Part shown: positions 51,275-60,181 of the stretch, in pieces
How the letters are laid out: each line of letters opens with the position of its first letter
Position numbering within the stretch: position 1 is the first letter of the stretch
From: Roseburia sp.
GTDB taxonomy: Bacteria; Bacillota; Clostridia; Lachnospirales; Lachnospiraceae
NCBI GenBank assembly: GCA_023664725.1
Contig: JAMPFA010000001.1
Span: 238,172-302,171, forward strand
Direction of reading: 5' to 3'
DNA: 64,000 nt
Notes under the pieces: model-generated
The model's database searches: none
Seen by the model: only the letters and a program-made list of their open reading frames with translations
What the model was told of the DNA's origin: nothing
Translations under genes and position numbers: made by a program

Positions 51275-52981
51275 TTATACTTCCGATACCAGGAGAACCA
51301 CTACTTCGCAGGAGTGAAGCGTAACCTGGCACTCGCTGCGGGCTTCCCTTCGGATATCTTCTTTAAAATTCGTGTTCATCAACAGGACCTTTTCCACCAG
51401 CATATTTCCCAGAGGCAAAGTTTCTGTCTCCTGACCGTAATTTGCGATTACCAGGATCTGAACTGAAGTGTCCTCCAGTGCCCGGTAGTAAGCAAAAATA
51501 TAATCATAATTCATAAAGGCGGGAACAAAATGCCCATAGACCAAAAGCTCCCTGTAGGCCGGAAACTTTCTGAGAGCGATCAGCTCTTTGTAATAATTCA
51601 GCAGGGAATCCGGTCTCTTTTCCTGTTTTTCCACATTCACTGCAAAATAGTTGGCGTTTACGGTAAGCCAGGGTTTTCCAGTGGTAAAACCAGCATGTTT
51701 TGTGGCTTTCCACTGCATAGGAGTTCTGGCATTGTCCCGGCTGTGGTCATAGCAGACCTGTAAGGCCTGTTCCTTTTTAAGCCCTGCGTCCAAGGCAACC
51801 TGGTACTGGTCGTGGGTGTTGATATCATCATATTCAGAAATATCATTGCGCCTGCAGTTGGTCATACCGATTTCCTGTCCCTGATAGATAAAGGGAATGC
51901 CCCGGAGCAGAAGGGAAGTGGTTGCCAGCATTTTCTTCCCATCTTCATTTCTGGCATAGTCCGGCAAAAAGGTGCTTACACCTCTCGGCTCATCGTGGTT
52001 TTCGATAATATTTGATTTAAACCCAAGACCGTCCGCCTCCAACTGTGAGGAGAAGATGGTCTGCCGCCATTCCTTGAAATCCAGAGGTTTGGCATCGTAC
52101 CAGCCATGCTTCCCCAGAGTGAGAAGATGAGCGGAAAAGTCAAACATGCTGGAGAAATATCCTTTTTCTCCGATAAATGCCTCCAGCTCTTCTTTTTTCA
52201 TGTTAAAGACCTCACCTACGGTAAAGGCATCCTTTGGCTCAAAGGTCACGGCACTCATTTCTTTTAGGAAGTCACCTATCCCGGAAACGGAATCCACCAT
52301 CTTGGTGCAGGCGGCCAGGCCGTCCTCACCGTCCGGCTCAAAGGATTTGAATTCCAGGTCTTTTTTGATATTGATAATAGCGTCGATACGAAATCCAGCC
52401 AGACCCTTATTCAGCCACCAGTTGATCATCCGGTAGATCTGTTCCCGGACTTTTGGATTTTCCCAGTTCAGATCCGGCTGCTCCTTGGCAAACATGTGGA
52501 GATAGTACATGTCCTTCTCTCCCTTTACCGGTTCCCAGGTGCTGCCTCCAAAATAGGAGCGGTAATTGCTGGGGGGCTGTCCGTTTTTGCCCTTTACAAA
52601 ATAAAAATAGTCCCGGTACTCGCTCTCAGGGTCTTTCAAAGCCTCCTGAAACCATTTATGTTTGTCGGAGCAGTGGTTGACCACCAGATCCATGATCACA
52701 TACATGTCACGTTTTTTTGCCTCTGCTAATAGAGTGTCAAATTCTTCCATTGTACCGAAGCACTCTGCGATTTTATAATAGTCAGAAATATCATATCCCT
52801 GGTCCACAAAAGGCGATTCATAGATGGGGGAAAGCCAGATAATGTCAATGCCAAGTTCTTTTAAATAATCTAATTTTGAGATAATTCCCCCCAGATCACC
52901 GATGCCGTCCCCGTTGCTGTCATAAAAACTTTTGGGATAAATCTGATATGCTACTTTATCATGCCACCATCTTTTTGTCAT
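51275..52981 (-). CDS. GH13 alpha-glucosidase (oligo-1,6-glucosidase type)
   Basis: This 568-residue cytoplasmic enzyme hydrolyses alpha-glucosidic bonds of isomaltose/maltose-type oligosaccharides. The GH13 core shows DSNGDGIGDLGGIISKLDYL, DLVVNHCSDKH (region I), GLAGFRIDAIINI with nucleophile D200, TVGEVFN with acid E257, and IENHDEPR with D330. The residue after the nucleophile is Ala, where Val is typical of 1,6-specific and Thr of 1,4-specific enzymes, so linkage preference is open. There is no signal peptide. It starts 1 bp after the DUF975 gene in the same direction and ends at a bidirectional terminator. Confidence 0.94.
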   Translation of the reverse strand: MTKRWWHDKVAYQIYPKSFYDSNGDGIGDLGGIISKLDYLKELGIDIIWLSPIYESPFVDQGYDISDYYKIAECFGTMEEFDTLLAEAKKRDMYVIMDLVVNHCSDKHKWFQEALKDPESEYRDYFYFVKGKNGQPPSNYRSYFGGSTWEPVKGEKDMYYLHMFAKEQPDLNWENPKVREQIYRMINWWLNKGLAGFRIDAIINIKKDLEFKSFEPDGEDGLAACTKMVDSVSGIGDFLKEMSAVTFEPKDAFTVGEVFNMKKEELEAFIGEKGYFSSMFDFSAHLLTLGKHGWYDAKPLDFKEWRQTIFSSQLEADGLGFKSNIIENHDEPRGVSTFLPDYARNEDGKKMLATTSLLLRGIPFIYQGQEIGMTNCRRNDISEYDDINTHDQYQVALDAGLKKEQALQVCYDHSRDNARTPMQWKATKHAGFTTGKPWLTVNANYFAVNVEKQEKRPDSLLNYYKELIALRKFPAYRELLVYGHFVPAFMNYDYIFAYYRALEDTSVQILVIANYGQETETLPLGNMLVEKVLLMNTNFKEDIRREARSECQVTLHSCEVVVLLVSEV

Positions 52982-52982
52982 T

Positions 52983-53696
52983 TTAGGAAACCTCCCCTAT
53001 AGTATTACGGTAAAATGCAACAACAGTCTGATTTATATAGGGGGCTATCCATAAAACGCCAATGCCGAAAGAGAACAGGCAAAGCAGTTCCATACCGATA
53101 AAACTCAGCCGAATATATAATAATCTGCCTCTGTTGCCCCTCATATGCGCTAAACTTAAACGATAGGCGGCAATTACACCTATGGTTTCATTGTCTACCA
53201 GAAAAAAGTAGATAAGGCCAAAAGTGAGGGAGAGATAGCAGATGAGTACAGTAGTTGCAACGGTAAGAATAACTGTAAGCGTCAACAATGCTTTGGAATA
53301 AAAAAGGACAGAGCATATGGCGCAGGCGGTTACAGGTATCATTGCCACAAAAAAAATCAGTATCATAAGTAACTGTGCAAAAATCAATCTGTCCGGTCTT
53401 TTGCCAAAATAGTAAAATAAATCGGCAAAGGTTTTTTCTTTTCCCCGGGCCATATCCAGTTGGATGCGGATGATTCCACAGGATAGGACAATAGATAACA
53501 GGGAAATGATCACGGTGGCAAGAGAGTAGATCACAGACTGCAGGACATCCGGATTTTTCTGGTAAGAATAATTAAATGGGAACGTGACAGCCAGGACGAT
53601 AAGCCCTGCCGTTACATAAGTTCCCATGGGAAGCCCGTAACGTCCGTTTAATGTCTCCCTTGCCTGCCGCTTTAATTCTTTACAGGATAAATTCAT
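52983..53696 (-). CDS. DUF975-family membrane protein
   Basis: This 237-residue protein starts MNLSCKELKRQARETLNGRY, the DUF975 N-terminal signature, and has about five to six membrane segments. The IRIQLDMARGKEKTFADLF segment is also typical. The family is common in Firmicutes and has no established function. The gene is 32 bp after the small metallopeptidase gene and directly before the alpha-glucosidase on the reverse strand, so the three may share a transcript. Confidence 0.88.
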   Translation of the reverse strand: MNLSCKELKRQARETLNGRYGLPMGTYVTAGLIVLAVTFPFNYSYQKNPDVLQSVIYSLATVIISLLSIVLSCGIIRIQLDMARGKEKTFADLFYYFGKRPDRLIFAQLLMILIFFVAMIPVTACAICSVLFYSKALLTLTVILTVATTVLICYLSLTFGLIYFFLVDNETIGVIAAYRLSLAHMRGNRGRLLYIRLSFIGMELLCLFSFGIGVLWIAPYINQTVVAFYRNTIGEVS

Positions 53697-53728
53697 AAAT
53701 TCAATTACTCCTTTGGATGATTCTAACT

Positions 53729-54232
53729 TTACGCAGCATAATCCACATTAGCGCCGACGTATTTTAAGGCATCCAGTGATTTCTGATTCTGCTGGTAAGG
53801 ATTGGACTCGTCGGAGTATTTAATCACAGTCCTCGTCTCTCCGCCTGCTGTGTAAACACTGCCGCATTCCGGGCAGACAGCAGTCTGAATGGTCACCCCT
53901 ACGGACAATACCTGTCCGTTGTCTTTGGCAGCTTTTGTATAAGCATTCGATACATGTTCCGCCTCGTGTGACCGTACGGCTGCGCCGGAAGCCTGTGGAG
54001 ATACATGTGTTGCCGCCTTAAATGATACATTCTCATCGGAACCGTCCTTATATTTGCGGTTCTTGCAGGTTTCACATTCCGCTGGTGAGGAACGTTTTCC
54101 GTTCTTTTTTACCTCGTCCGGATTGACAGGATGTTTTTTTTCACCGTCAACGCTGGAAATTCCTGTGTTTGCATTTGTATAGTTTGTGTAGCCTGAATAG
54201 CCCGAATAGGCAGAAACGCCGCTTATTGCCAT
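53729..54232 (-). CDS. Putative zinc metallopeptidase with two CxxC motifs (SprA-related/CJM1 family)
   Basis: This 167-residue protein contains RSHEAEHVSNAY (HEAEH at 89-93), a likely zinc site, plus AECETCKN (C53, C56) and VCPECGSVY (C119, C122), which may form a zinc knuckle. The N-terminus MAISGVSAYSGYSGYTNYTN is Tyr/Ser-rich. It matches the putative SprA-related/CJM1_0395 metalloprotease family, whose substrate is unknown. ATG 54232 is preferred because an AAAGGAGGAAAC site lies just upstream; the open frame continues to 54337 but would add an unlikely hydrophobic leader. Confidence 0.8.
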   Translation of the reverse strand: MAISGVSAYSGYSGYTNYTNANTGISSVDGEKKHPVNPDEVKKNGKRSSPAECETCKNRKYKDGSDENVSFKAATHVSPQASGAAVRSHEAEHVSNAYTKAAKDNGQVLSVGVTIQTAVCPECGSVYTAGGETRTVIKYSDESNPYQQNQKSLDALKYVGANVDYAA

Positions 54233-54423
54233 AACAGTTTCCTCCTTTTTCCTGAAAATTATACTTAAACTCATTATAGCAAAAATAAATAGTAATATCC
54301 AGAGGAAATTGCTATAAACTGCCAAATAAAAATTCAAGTAGAAGACAACTGAATAAACGCTTTACTCTTTTTACGTAATCTGTTATGATATGTAGTACAA
54401 ATTATAGAAAGACAGGTGATTAT

Positions 54424-54569
54424 ATGACAGGTAAACAGTTGGGTATATTAACAGATTGACAGTTTTTGTCAGAAAATTATTGAAACTTGTGCCACAGGAA
54501 AAAAGGGAAGAGCTTGAAAATGAATTTGATAGTATTCTTTTGGAGGTCACAGAACCAGACAATAACTGA
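54424..54569 (+). pseudogene. Decayed small ORF
   Basis: ATG 54424 opens MTGKQLGILTD and stops at TGA. After a frame change the sequence continues FVRKLLKLVPQEKREELENE and ends TEPDNN at TGA 54567-54569. Together they look like one small helical protein with a frameshift. The family is not recognised. Confidence 0.45.
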
Positions 54570-54596
54570 ATAAGTATCATATAACCACATACAAAG

Positions 54597-54648
54597 GTGT
54601 AAAGTCTTTACCTAGTTATCAACAGGGTACAGGTTTTACACTTTTTTA
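54597..54648 (+). terminator. Terminator-like hairpin with alternative pairing
   Basis: GTGTAAA near 54598 can pair with TTTACAC near 54636, followed by TTTTTT. The left arm can instead pair with CTTTACCT just downstream, so two exclusive structures exist 20-70 bp before the DUF2752 gene. Confidence 0.5.
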
Positions 54649-54666
54649 AAAGAAAAGAGGAATCGA

Positions 54667-55125
54667 GTGAAACAAAATCCAAAAGAACAGACGAAAACAG
54701 AGCAGACTTTTTATATCATCGGGGCATCCCTTGGGGGCTTTGCCCTGATTTTGTGCATCTTACATCAAATGTTCCCACTGCATTTAGAACATTTTCTTAT
54801 GCCCTGTGTGTTCCATAAAGTCACTGGTCTGTATTGCCCCGGATGCGGAGGAACCAGAGCGGCAGCAGCTTTTTTTCGGGGAAAGTGGCAGCTATCCTTT
54901 CTCTATCATCCCATCGTACCCTATACTGCGGCCATTTATCTATGGTATATGGCAAGCCATTCCATACAGCGCATAAGCCGTGGAAAAATAAAAATAGCCA
55001 TGCACTATCGTGGCGCATATCTCTGGATCGCACTGGTACTGGTGGTCGTAAATTTTGTGATAAAAAACGCTGCGATCCTGTTGTTTCATCAGGATATTTT
55101 AGAGGCGTTAAAGGGATTTTGGTAA
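54667..55125 (+). CDS. DUF2752-family membrane protein
   Basis: This 152-residue protein has three to four membrane segments and the family hallmark CPGCGGTRAAAAFFRGKWQL. DUF2752 proteins are small inner-membrane proteins of unknown function, often next to DUF4190 or CD225-like proteins, as here (a DUF4190-like gene lies at 55361 on the reverse strand). The start is GTG 54667, preceded by AAAGAGGAA. The hairpin at 54597 lies in its leader. Confidence 0.85.
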   Translation: MKQNPKEQTKTEQTFYIIGASLGGFALILCILHQMFPLHLEHFLMPCVFHKVTGLYCPGCGGTRAAAAFFRGKWQLSFLYHPIVPYTAAIYLWYMASHSIQRISRGKIKIAMHYRGAYLWIALVLVVVNFVIKNAAILLFHQDILEALKGFW

Positions 55126-55128
55126 CAG

Positions 55129-55355
55129 ATGGATTATGGTATTTTTGAGAATGATGAACGGTTGAACTGGATACCGAATGCCAGCTTTGACCAGGAGAAA
55201 AAACTCATATATGGAGGAGAGCGAGGAAGCGCATCATCGTACTATTCTTTCACATATCATATCAGTATATTGACGGGGAAATCGAGGAAATCCATCGTGA
55301 GGTATATACATATTAAGAGCTTGGCAGAATTATCAATGAGGATAAGTCAGAGTAA
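55129..55355 (+). pseudogene. Decayed ORF after the DUF2752 gene
   Basis: ATG 55129 opens MDYGIFENDERLNWIPNASF and reads through about 45 codons. A frame change near 55262 then gives IDGEIEEIHREVYTY, a stop, and in the same frame ELGRIINEDKSE ending at TAA 55353-55355. The second frame reads more like protein than the first frame's extension, which runs antisense into the next gene. This suggests one frameshift and one nonsense change in a small gene of unknown family. Confidence 0.4.
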
Positions 55356-55360
55356 AACCA

Positions 55361-55741
55361 CTAATAAATCCCCAAAATCTGATACAGCTCCTCCAACGTA
55401 TCCACACCGTAGAGATTCATATACTCCCTCATAATGCCATCCCATCCGCCGTACATCTTGTAGGTGAGAAGAAAGCTAAAACCTGTGAATAAAATGGTAA
55501 AAGCCAGGCCACAGACGCTAAGCGCCAGCCCAACTGTCGCCTGGTTGTCCATCTTGCGGGTTCCGCCCCGGGACAACAGCGCCAGGATCATGCCCAGGGC
55601 GCCGCAGGGCATCGCCGCATAAATACAGGCAGAGGAGACAAGGGAAACAATGCCAAGCACAAGGGATGCGGTGGCCATGCCGGGAGAACGTCTGCTTCTA
55701 TATTGATCCATATTGGAATTTGGTGTCTCTCTATATTCCAT
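55361..55741 (-). CDS. DUF4190-like two-TM protein
   Basis: This 126-residue protein has a polar N-terminus (MEYRETPNSNMDQYRSRRSP), then two hydrophobic segments (GMATASLVLGIVSLVSSACI and TVGLALSVCGLAFTILFTGF) around a short GG-rich loop, the DUF4190 pattern, and a C-terminal acidic tail. Such proteins are small membrane proteins of unknown role. A GGAGG-like site (AACCTCC on the + strand at 55745-55751) precedes the start. Confidence 0.75.
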   Translation of the reverse strand: MEYRETPNSNMDQYRSRRSPGMATASLVLGIVSLVSSACIYAAMPCGALGMILALLSRGGTRKMDNQATVGLALSVCGLAFTILFTGFSFLLTYKMYGGWDGIMREYMNLYGVDTLEELYQILGIY

Positions 55742-55811
55742 AAATAACCTCCAAAATCACAAGTTCCTTTTATTCTAGCACCGAAACTCCCAAAAGACAA
55801 TAGAAATTATC

Positions 55812-55840
55812 TTGAAGAGCGGGGCAAAATTAGATATAAT
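55812..55840 (+). promoter_or_regulatory. Promoter for tex
   Basis: TTGAAG (55812-55817), 17-bp spacer, TATAAT (55835-55840), 49 bp before the tex start. Confidence 0.75.
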
Positions 55841-55888
55841 AATCTGGTATTTGTATTTTTGTTTGTTAATCAGGGAAGGAAATAGAAC

Positions 55889-58030
55889 ATGGAAATAACC
55901 GAAATACTTGCAGAAGAGCTGGGAATCAAAAAAAATCAGGCGGAGGCAGCCGTAAAACTGATCGACGAGGGAAACACCATCCCCTTTATCGCCAGGTACA
56001 GAAAAGAGGCAACCGGAGCGTTAAACGATGAGGTCTTAAGAACCCTCTACGACAGATTAAATTACCTGAGAAATCTGGAGGAAAAAAAGCAGCAGGTTCT
56101 CGCCAGCATAGAGGAACAGGGCAAACTGACAGAAGAATTAAAAGCCCAGATTTTAGCGGCGGAAACCATGGTGGTGGTGGACGATCTGTACCGTCCTTAC
56201 CGCCCGAAGCGAAGAACCAGGGCGACCATTGCAAAGGAAAAGGGATTGGAGCCCCTGGCAAATGTGATCTCTCTTCAGATGATCGACCATGACATTTTAG
56301 AGGAAGCAGAAAAGTATGTAAATGCAGAAAAAGAAGTAAACACCCCCCAGGAGGCATTGGAGGGGGCTGGCGATATCATAGCGGAGTTTATCTCCGATGA
56401 GGCGGATTACCGTATCCAGATCAGAGAACTTACCATGAAAAAGGGCAGGATCGTATCCGCTGCCAAAGACAAAGAGGCGGAGTCCGTCTACGAGATGTAC
56501 TACGAGTTTGACGAGGCGTTAAACAGACTGGCAGGCCACAGGATCCTGGCGTTAAACCGGGGGGAAGCAGAAAAAATCCTGACCGTAAAACTGGAGGCCC
56601 CAGAGGAGGACGTGCTTCGGTATCTGGAGAAAAAGATCATCACAAGGGACAACGAATTTACCACGCCCATACTAAAAGAAGTGATCGCAGACAGCTACAA
56701 GCGTCTCATTGCCCCGGCAATCGAGCGGGAGATACGAAACGAACTCACGGAGAAGGCAGAGGACGGAGCCATCAAAGTTTTCGGCAAAAACTTAGAGCAG
56801 CTTTTAATGCAGCCGCCCATCACCAACCAGACTGTGCTGGGCTGGGACCCGGCATTCCGTACCGGTTGTAAGCTGGCAGTGGTGGATTCTACAGGAAAAG
56901 TGCTGGACACCGTTGTGATTTTTCCCACGGCTCCCCAGAACAAAGTGGAGGAATCCAAAAAAGTATTAAAAAATCTTATCCAGAAATACCACATTACCCT
57001 AATCTCCGTGGGAAACGGAACCGCTTCCAGGGAATCGGAGATGGTTATTGTGGAATTGATAAAAGAGATCAAAGAGCCGGTGCAGTATGTCATCGTAAAC
57101 GAAGCGGGAGCTTCTGTATACTCTGCCAGCAAACTTGCCACAGAGGAGTTTCCCAACTTTGACGTGGGACAGAGAAGCGCAGCATCCATTGCAAGACGGC
57201 TTCAGGACCCTTTAGCGGAGCTGGTAAAAATAGACCCGAAATCTATCGGGGTAGGGCAGTACCAGCACGACATGAACCAGAAAAAACTGGGGGAGGCCCT
57301 TGGCGGCGTGGTGGAAGACTGCGTGAACAAAGTGGGGGTGGACTTAAACACTGCCTCAGCTTCCCTGCTTGAATATATTTCCGGCATCAGCAAGGTCATC
57401 GCAAAAAATATTGTGTCCTACCGGGAGGAAAACGGAAAGTTTACTTCAAGGATCCAGCTTTTAAAAGTGGCGAAATTAGGACCCAAGGCCTACGAACAGT
57501 GCGCCGGGTTTATGCGTATCCTCGACGGGAAAAATCCTTTGGATGCCACCAGTGTCCATCCGGAAACCTATGATGCCACCAAACTATTGCTGGAAAAACT
57601 GGGGTATACCATGGAGGATATCCGGGAGGGAAATTTAAAAGGGATTTCCAAAAAGGTTTCCGATTATAAAAAACTGGCGGAAGAGCTTGGGATAGGAGCG
57701 TTGACCCTGGAGGACATCGTAAAAGAGTTGGAGAAGCCCGCAAGGGATCCCAGGGAAGATATGCCAAAGCCCATTTTGCGCAGCGATGTGATGGAGATGA
57801 AAGACTTGACTCCCGGCATGGTGTTAAAGGGAACGGTCCGCAATGTCATAGATTTTGGGGCATTTGTGGATATCGGCGTACATCAGGACGGGCTGGTGCA
57901 TATTTCCCAGATGTGTGAAAAATATATCAAGCACCCCTTAGAGGTAGTCAGCGTGGGAGATATCGTAGAAGTAAAAGTTATGAGCGTTGACCTGAAAAAA
58001 CAGAGAATTCAGCTTACGATGAAACTGTAA
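55889..58030 (+). CDS. tex: Tex-family RNA-binding transcription accessory protein
   Basis: Tex is a conserved nucleic-acid-binding protein linked to transcription and stress tolerance. The 713-residue protein has the N-terminal Tex domain (NTIPFIARYRKEATGALNDE), a YqgF/RNase H-like domain (about 320-450; VLGWDPAFRTGCKLAVVDST), helix-hairpin-helix motifs (about 480-560; ASLLEYISGISKVIAKNIV) and a C-terminal S1 domain (about 640-710; LKGTVRNVIDFGAFVDIGVH). Length is normal. AAGGAAATAG precedes the start and it has a good promoter. ycxB-like, tsaE and tsaB follow closely. Confidence 0.96.
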   Translation: MEITEILAEELGIKKNQAEAAVKLIDEGNTIPFIARYRKEATGALNDEVLRTLYDRLNYLRNLEEKKQQVLASIEEQGKLTEELKAQILAAETMVVVDDLYRPYRPKRRTRATIAKEKGLEPLANVISLQMIDHDILEEAEKYVNAEKEVNTPQEALEGAGDIIAEFISDEADYRIQIRELTMKKGRIVSAAKDKEAESVYEMYYEFDEALNRLAGHRILALNRGEAEKILTVKLEAPEEDVLRYLEKKIITRDNEFTTPILKEVIADSYKRLIAPAIEREIRNELTEKAEDGAIKVFGKNLEQLLMQPPITNQTVLGWDPAFRTGCKLAVVDSTGKVLDTVVIFPTAPQNKVEESKKVLKNLIQKYHITLISVGNGTASRESEMVIVELIKEIKEPVQYVIVNEAGASVYSASKLATEEFPNFDVGQRSAASIARRLQDPLAELVKIDPKSIGVGQYQHDMNQKKLGEALGGVVEDCVNKVGVDLNTASASLLEYISGISKVIAKNIVSYREENGKFTSRIQLLKVAKLGPKAYEQCAGFMRILDGKNPLDATSVHPETYDATKLLLEKLGYTMEDIREGNLKGISKKVSDYKKLAEELGIGALTLEDIVKELEKPARDPREDMPKPILRSDVMEMKDLTPGMVLKGTVRNVIDFGAFVDIGVHQDGLVHISQMCEKYIKHPLEVVSVGDIVEVKVMSVDLKKQRIQLTMKL

Positions 58031-58043
58031 GCGGGAGGATTAG

Positions 58044-58544
58044 ATGAAAAGTGAATTTGATGTAAAACTTACCGTAACGGATATGTACCGTTTCAGCATG
58101 TACCACACCTATTCCGGGTTTCATGGCATTGCTTCCGTGATCATTGCCATTCTCGTATTTTTCGTGGCGGCAAAGACTTACGGAAGTGTGGAGATTATGT
58201 ACACCCTGCTGTACATCCTTTTTGGCATCCTGTTTCTGGTATACATGCCTGTCAATTTATATCTGCGCGCAAAGCGCCAGATCACATCCTCGGAGGTATT
58301 TCAAAAGCCCCTGCACTTTACGGTGACGGAGGAGAAGATCACTTCCTCACAGAACGAGGAGACGGCAGATCTGCCCTGGGAGCAGATTTATAAAGTGGTT
58401 GAGACAAAGAGCAACATATTGGTTTACAGCAGCAGGATCAACGCCTTTGTGCTGCCAAAAAATCAGATTGCAGGGGAATATGACACATTCCGAAAGATCA
58501 TGGAGGAGAAACTTCCGAACTACCGTCTGAAATTGAGGAAGTGA
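58044..58544 (+). CDS. YcxB-like membrane protein
   Basis: This 166-residue protein has two membrane segments (about 28-48 and 52-70) and a C-terminal PH-like domain (about 85-160; LPWEQIYKVVETKSNILVYS, NAFVLPKNQI), the YcxB arrangement. Its function is unknown. It starts 13 bp after tex with a GGGAGGA site and its stop codon overlaps the region where tsaE translation could begin. Confidence 0.85.
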   Translation: MKSEFDVKLTVTDMYRFSMYHTYSGFHGIASVIIAILVFFVAAKTYGSVEIMYTLLYILFGILFLVYMPVNLYLRAKRQITSSEVFQKPLHFTVTEEKITSSQNEETADLPWEQIYKVVETKSNILVYSSRINAFVLPKNQIAGEYDTFRKIMEEKLPNYRLKLRK

Positions 58545-58567
58545 AAAGTGTGAAAGAGGGGAAAAGA

Positions 58568-59005
58568 TTGCAGACCATATATGAGTCATATTCCGGGGAG
58601 GAGACAAGGGAGCTTGGAAGAAAATTCGGGCTGGAAGCAACCCCCGGGGATGTGTATACTTTAATAGGGGATCTTGGAGTGGGAAAAACCGTGTTTACCC
58701 AGGGGATCGCAGCAGGACTTTCCATAAAGGAGCCGGTAAACAGTCCTACATTTACCATTGTGCAGGTATATGACGGCGGCAGAATGCCTTTTTATCACTT
58801 TGACGTTTACCGCATTGGCGACGTGGAGGAGATGGAGGAGATTGGATACGAGGACTACTTTTACGGGGAAGGTCTTACCATGATCGAGTGGGCAAACCTA
58901 ATCCGGGAGATTTTGCCCCCACGGCGGAAAGAGATATTGATTGAAAAAGATTTGGAAAAAGGATTTGATTATCGCAGGATAACCATTACAGAGGTAAGAG
59001 AATGA
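58568..59005 (+). CDS. tsaE: tRNA t6A synthesis ATPase TsaE
   Basis: TsaE is the ATPase that helps TsaB-TsaD add threonylcarbamoyl to A37 of tRNAs reading ANN codons. The protein has Walker A LIGDLGVGKTVFTQGI, VNSPTFTIVQVY, FYHFDVYRIGD and MIEWANLI. The start is uncertain: TTG 58568 has the best ribosome site (AGAGGGG, 6 bp away) and gives the usual short N-terminus; GTG 58550 and GTG 58541, the latter overlapping the ycxB stop, are alternatives adding 6 or 9 residues. It overlaps tsaB by four bases. Confidence 0.93.
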   Translation: MQTIYESYSGEETRELGRKFGLEATPGDVYTLIGDLGVGKTVFTQGIAAGLSIKEPVNSPTFTIVQVYDGGRMPFYHFDVYRIGDVEEMEEIGYEDYFYGEGLTMIEWANLIREILPPRRKEILIEKDLEKGFDYRRITITEVRE

Positions 59006-59712
59006 AGATATTAGCAGTTGACAGCTCCGGTCTGGTGGCAAGTGTGGCGGTGGTGGAAGATGATGTTATGCTGGGAGAGTATACAATTAATTACAAAAAG
59101 ACCCACTCCCAGACATTGCTCCCAATGCTTAAGGATTTAGCGGAGATGATTGAGTTGGATCTGGCAACGGTAGATGCCATAGCCACAGCGGGGGGACCCG
59201 GGTCTTTCACCGGACTCAGGATTGGCTCCGCCACAGTGAAAGGCCTTGCTCTGGCGCTGGATCTGCCTGTTGTCTCTGTGCCTACCGTGGATGCCCTGGC
59301 TTTTAACCTATGGGGGCACAAAGATGTGGTATGTCCTCTGATGGATGCCAGAAGAAATCAGACTTACACCGGACTGTATGGGTTTACAGAGGGAAAAATG
59401 AAGGTTATAAAACAGCAGTGTGCGGTTGATATTGAGACGATTCTGTCCGAAATAAATGGTATGGGTGAGGCCGTAGTATTTTTGGGGGATGGAGTTCCTG
59501 TCTTTAAGGATGCCATAGGAGAGCATTGCAAGGCGCCTTACAGTTTTGCCCCCCCTCATGTAAACAAACAGCGTGCGGGGGCAGTGGCGTCTCTGGCTTC
59601 TCTCTATTACAGAGAGGGAAAAGTGGAAAGGGCAGAAAATCACAAACCGGAATATTTAAGGCTTTCCCAGGCAGAGCGTGAGAGAATGGAGAAGATGCAT
59701 GCCAAAAATTGA
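59002..59712 (+). CDS. tsaB: tRNA t6A synthesis protein TsaB
   Basis: TsaB is a TsaD paralogue without the catalytic metal site that forms the TsaB-TsaD core for t6A synthesis. The 236-residue protein has the ASKHA fold with ILAVDSSGLVASVAVVEDDV, KKTHSQTLLPMLKDL and the conserved AGGPGSFTGLRIGSATVKGL. It starts within the tsaE stop (ATGA) and overlaps rimI by 14 bp. tsaD is three genes further on, so the full t6A set is in this cluster. Confidence 0.96.
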   Translation: MKILAVDSSGLVASVAVVEDDVMLGEYTINYKKTHSQTLLPMLKDLAEMIELDLATVDAIATAGGPGSFTGLRIGSATVKGLALALDLPVVSVPTVDALAFNLWGHKDVVCPLMDARRNQTYTGLYGFTEGKMKVIKQQCAVDIETILSEINGMGEAVVFLGDGVPVFKDAIGEHCKAPYSFAPPHVNKQRAGAVASLASLYYREGKVERAENHKPEYLRLSQAERERMEKMHAKN

Positions 59713-60148
59713 AATTACCAGGATGACAGAGGCGGAGGTTCCCCAGGTGGCAGCCATTGAAGCGGAAGTCTTTACCTGCCCCTGGTCACAGAAAGGATTT
59801 TTGGATACCCTGTATCAGGACAATGTCAGATTTTACCTGGCTGTGGAAGGGACTACAGTCCTTGGCTACTGCGGAATCTATATGGCGGCGGATGAGGGGG
59901 AGATCACCAATGTGGCGGTAAAACCGGAGTTTCGCAGATGCCATGTTGCGGATGAGATGCTGCGGGCACTGGTGTCTGACAGTGAGGCTGAGGGTATTCG
60001 CCATATCTATCTGGAAGTGAGAGTATCCAACGATGCAGCTATAGGACTTTACGAAAAACATGGATTTATCCGAAAGGGAATCCGGAAAAACTTTTACGAA
60101 AAGCCTCAGGAAGATGCCTATGTCATGTGCAGGGAAAATGTAAGCTGA
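59699..60148 (+). CDS. rimI: Ribosomal protein S18-alanine N-acetyltransferase
   Basis: RimI is a GNAT enzyme that acetylates the N-terminal alanine of S18. The 149-residue protein has the GNAT core with NVAVKPEFRRCHVADEM (acetyl-CoA loop; the usual RxxGxG is RRCHVA here), IYLEVRVSNDAAIGLYEKHG and a C-terminal RKNFYEKPQEDAYVM. The altered pyrophosphate loop (Cys-His instead of Gly-x-Gly) is worth noting but does not break the fold. ATG 59699 overlaps tsaB by 14 bp; the tsaB-rimI-tsaD grouping is widely conserved. Confidence 0.93.
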   Translation: MPKIEITRMTEAEVPQVAAIEAEVFTCPWSQKGFLDTLYQDNVRFYLAVEGTTVLGYCGIYMAADEGEITNVAVKPEFRRCHVADEMLRALVSDSEAEGIRHIYLEVRVSNDAAIGLYEKHGFIRKGIRKNFYEKPQEDAYVMCRENVS

Positions 60149-60181
60149 ATTGTCATAATTATATTAGATTAGGAGAAATAC

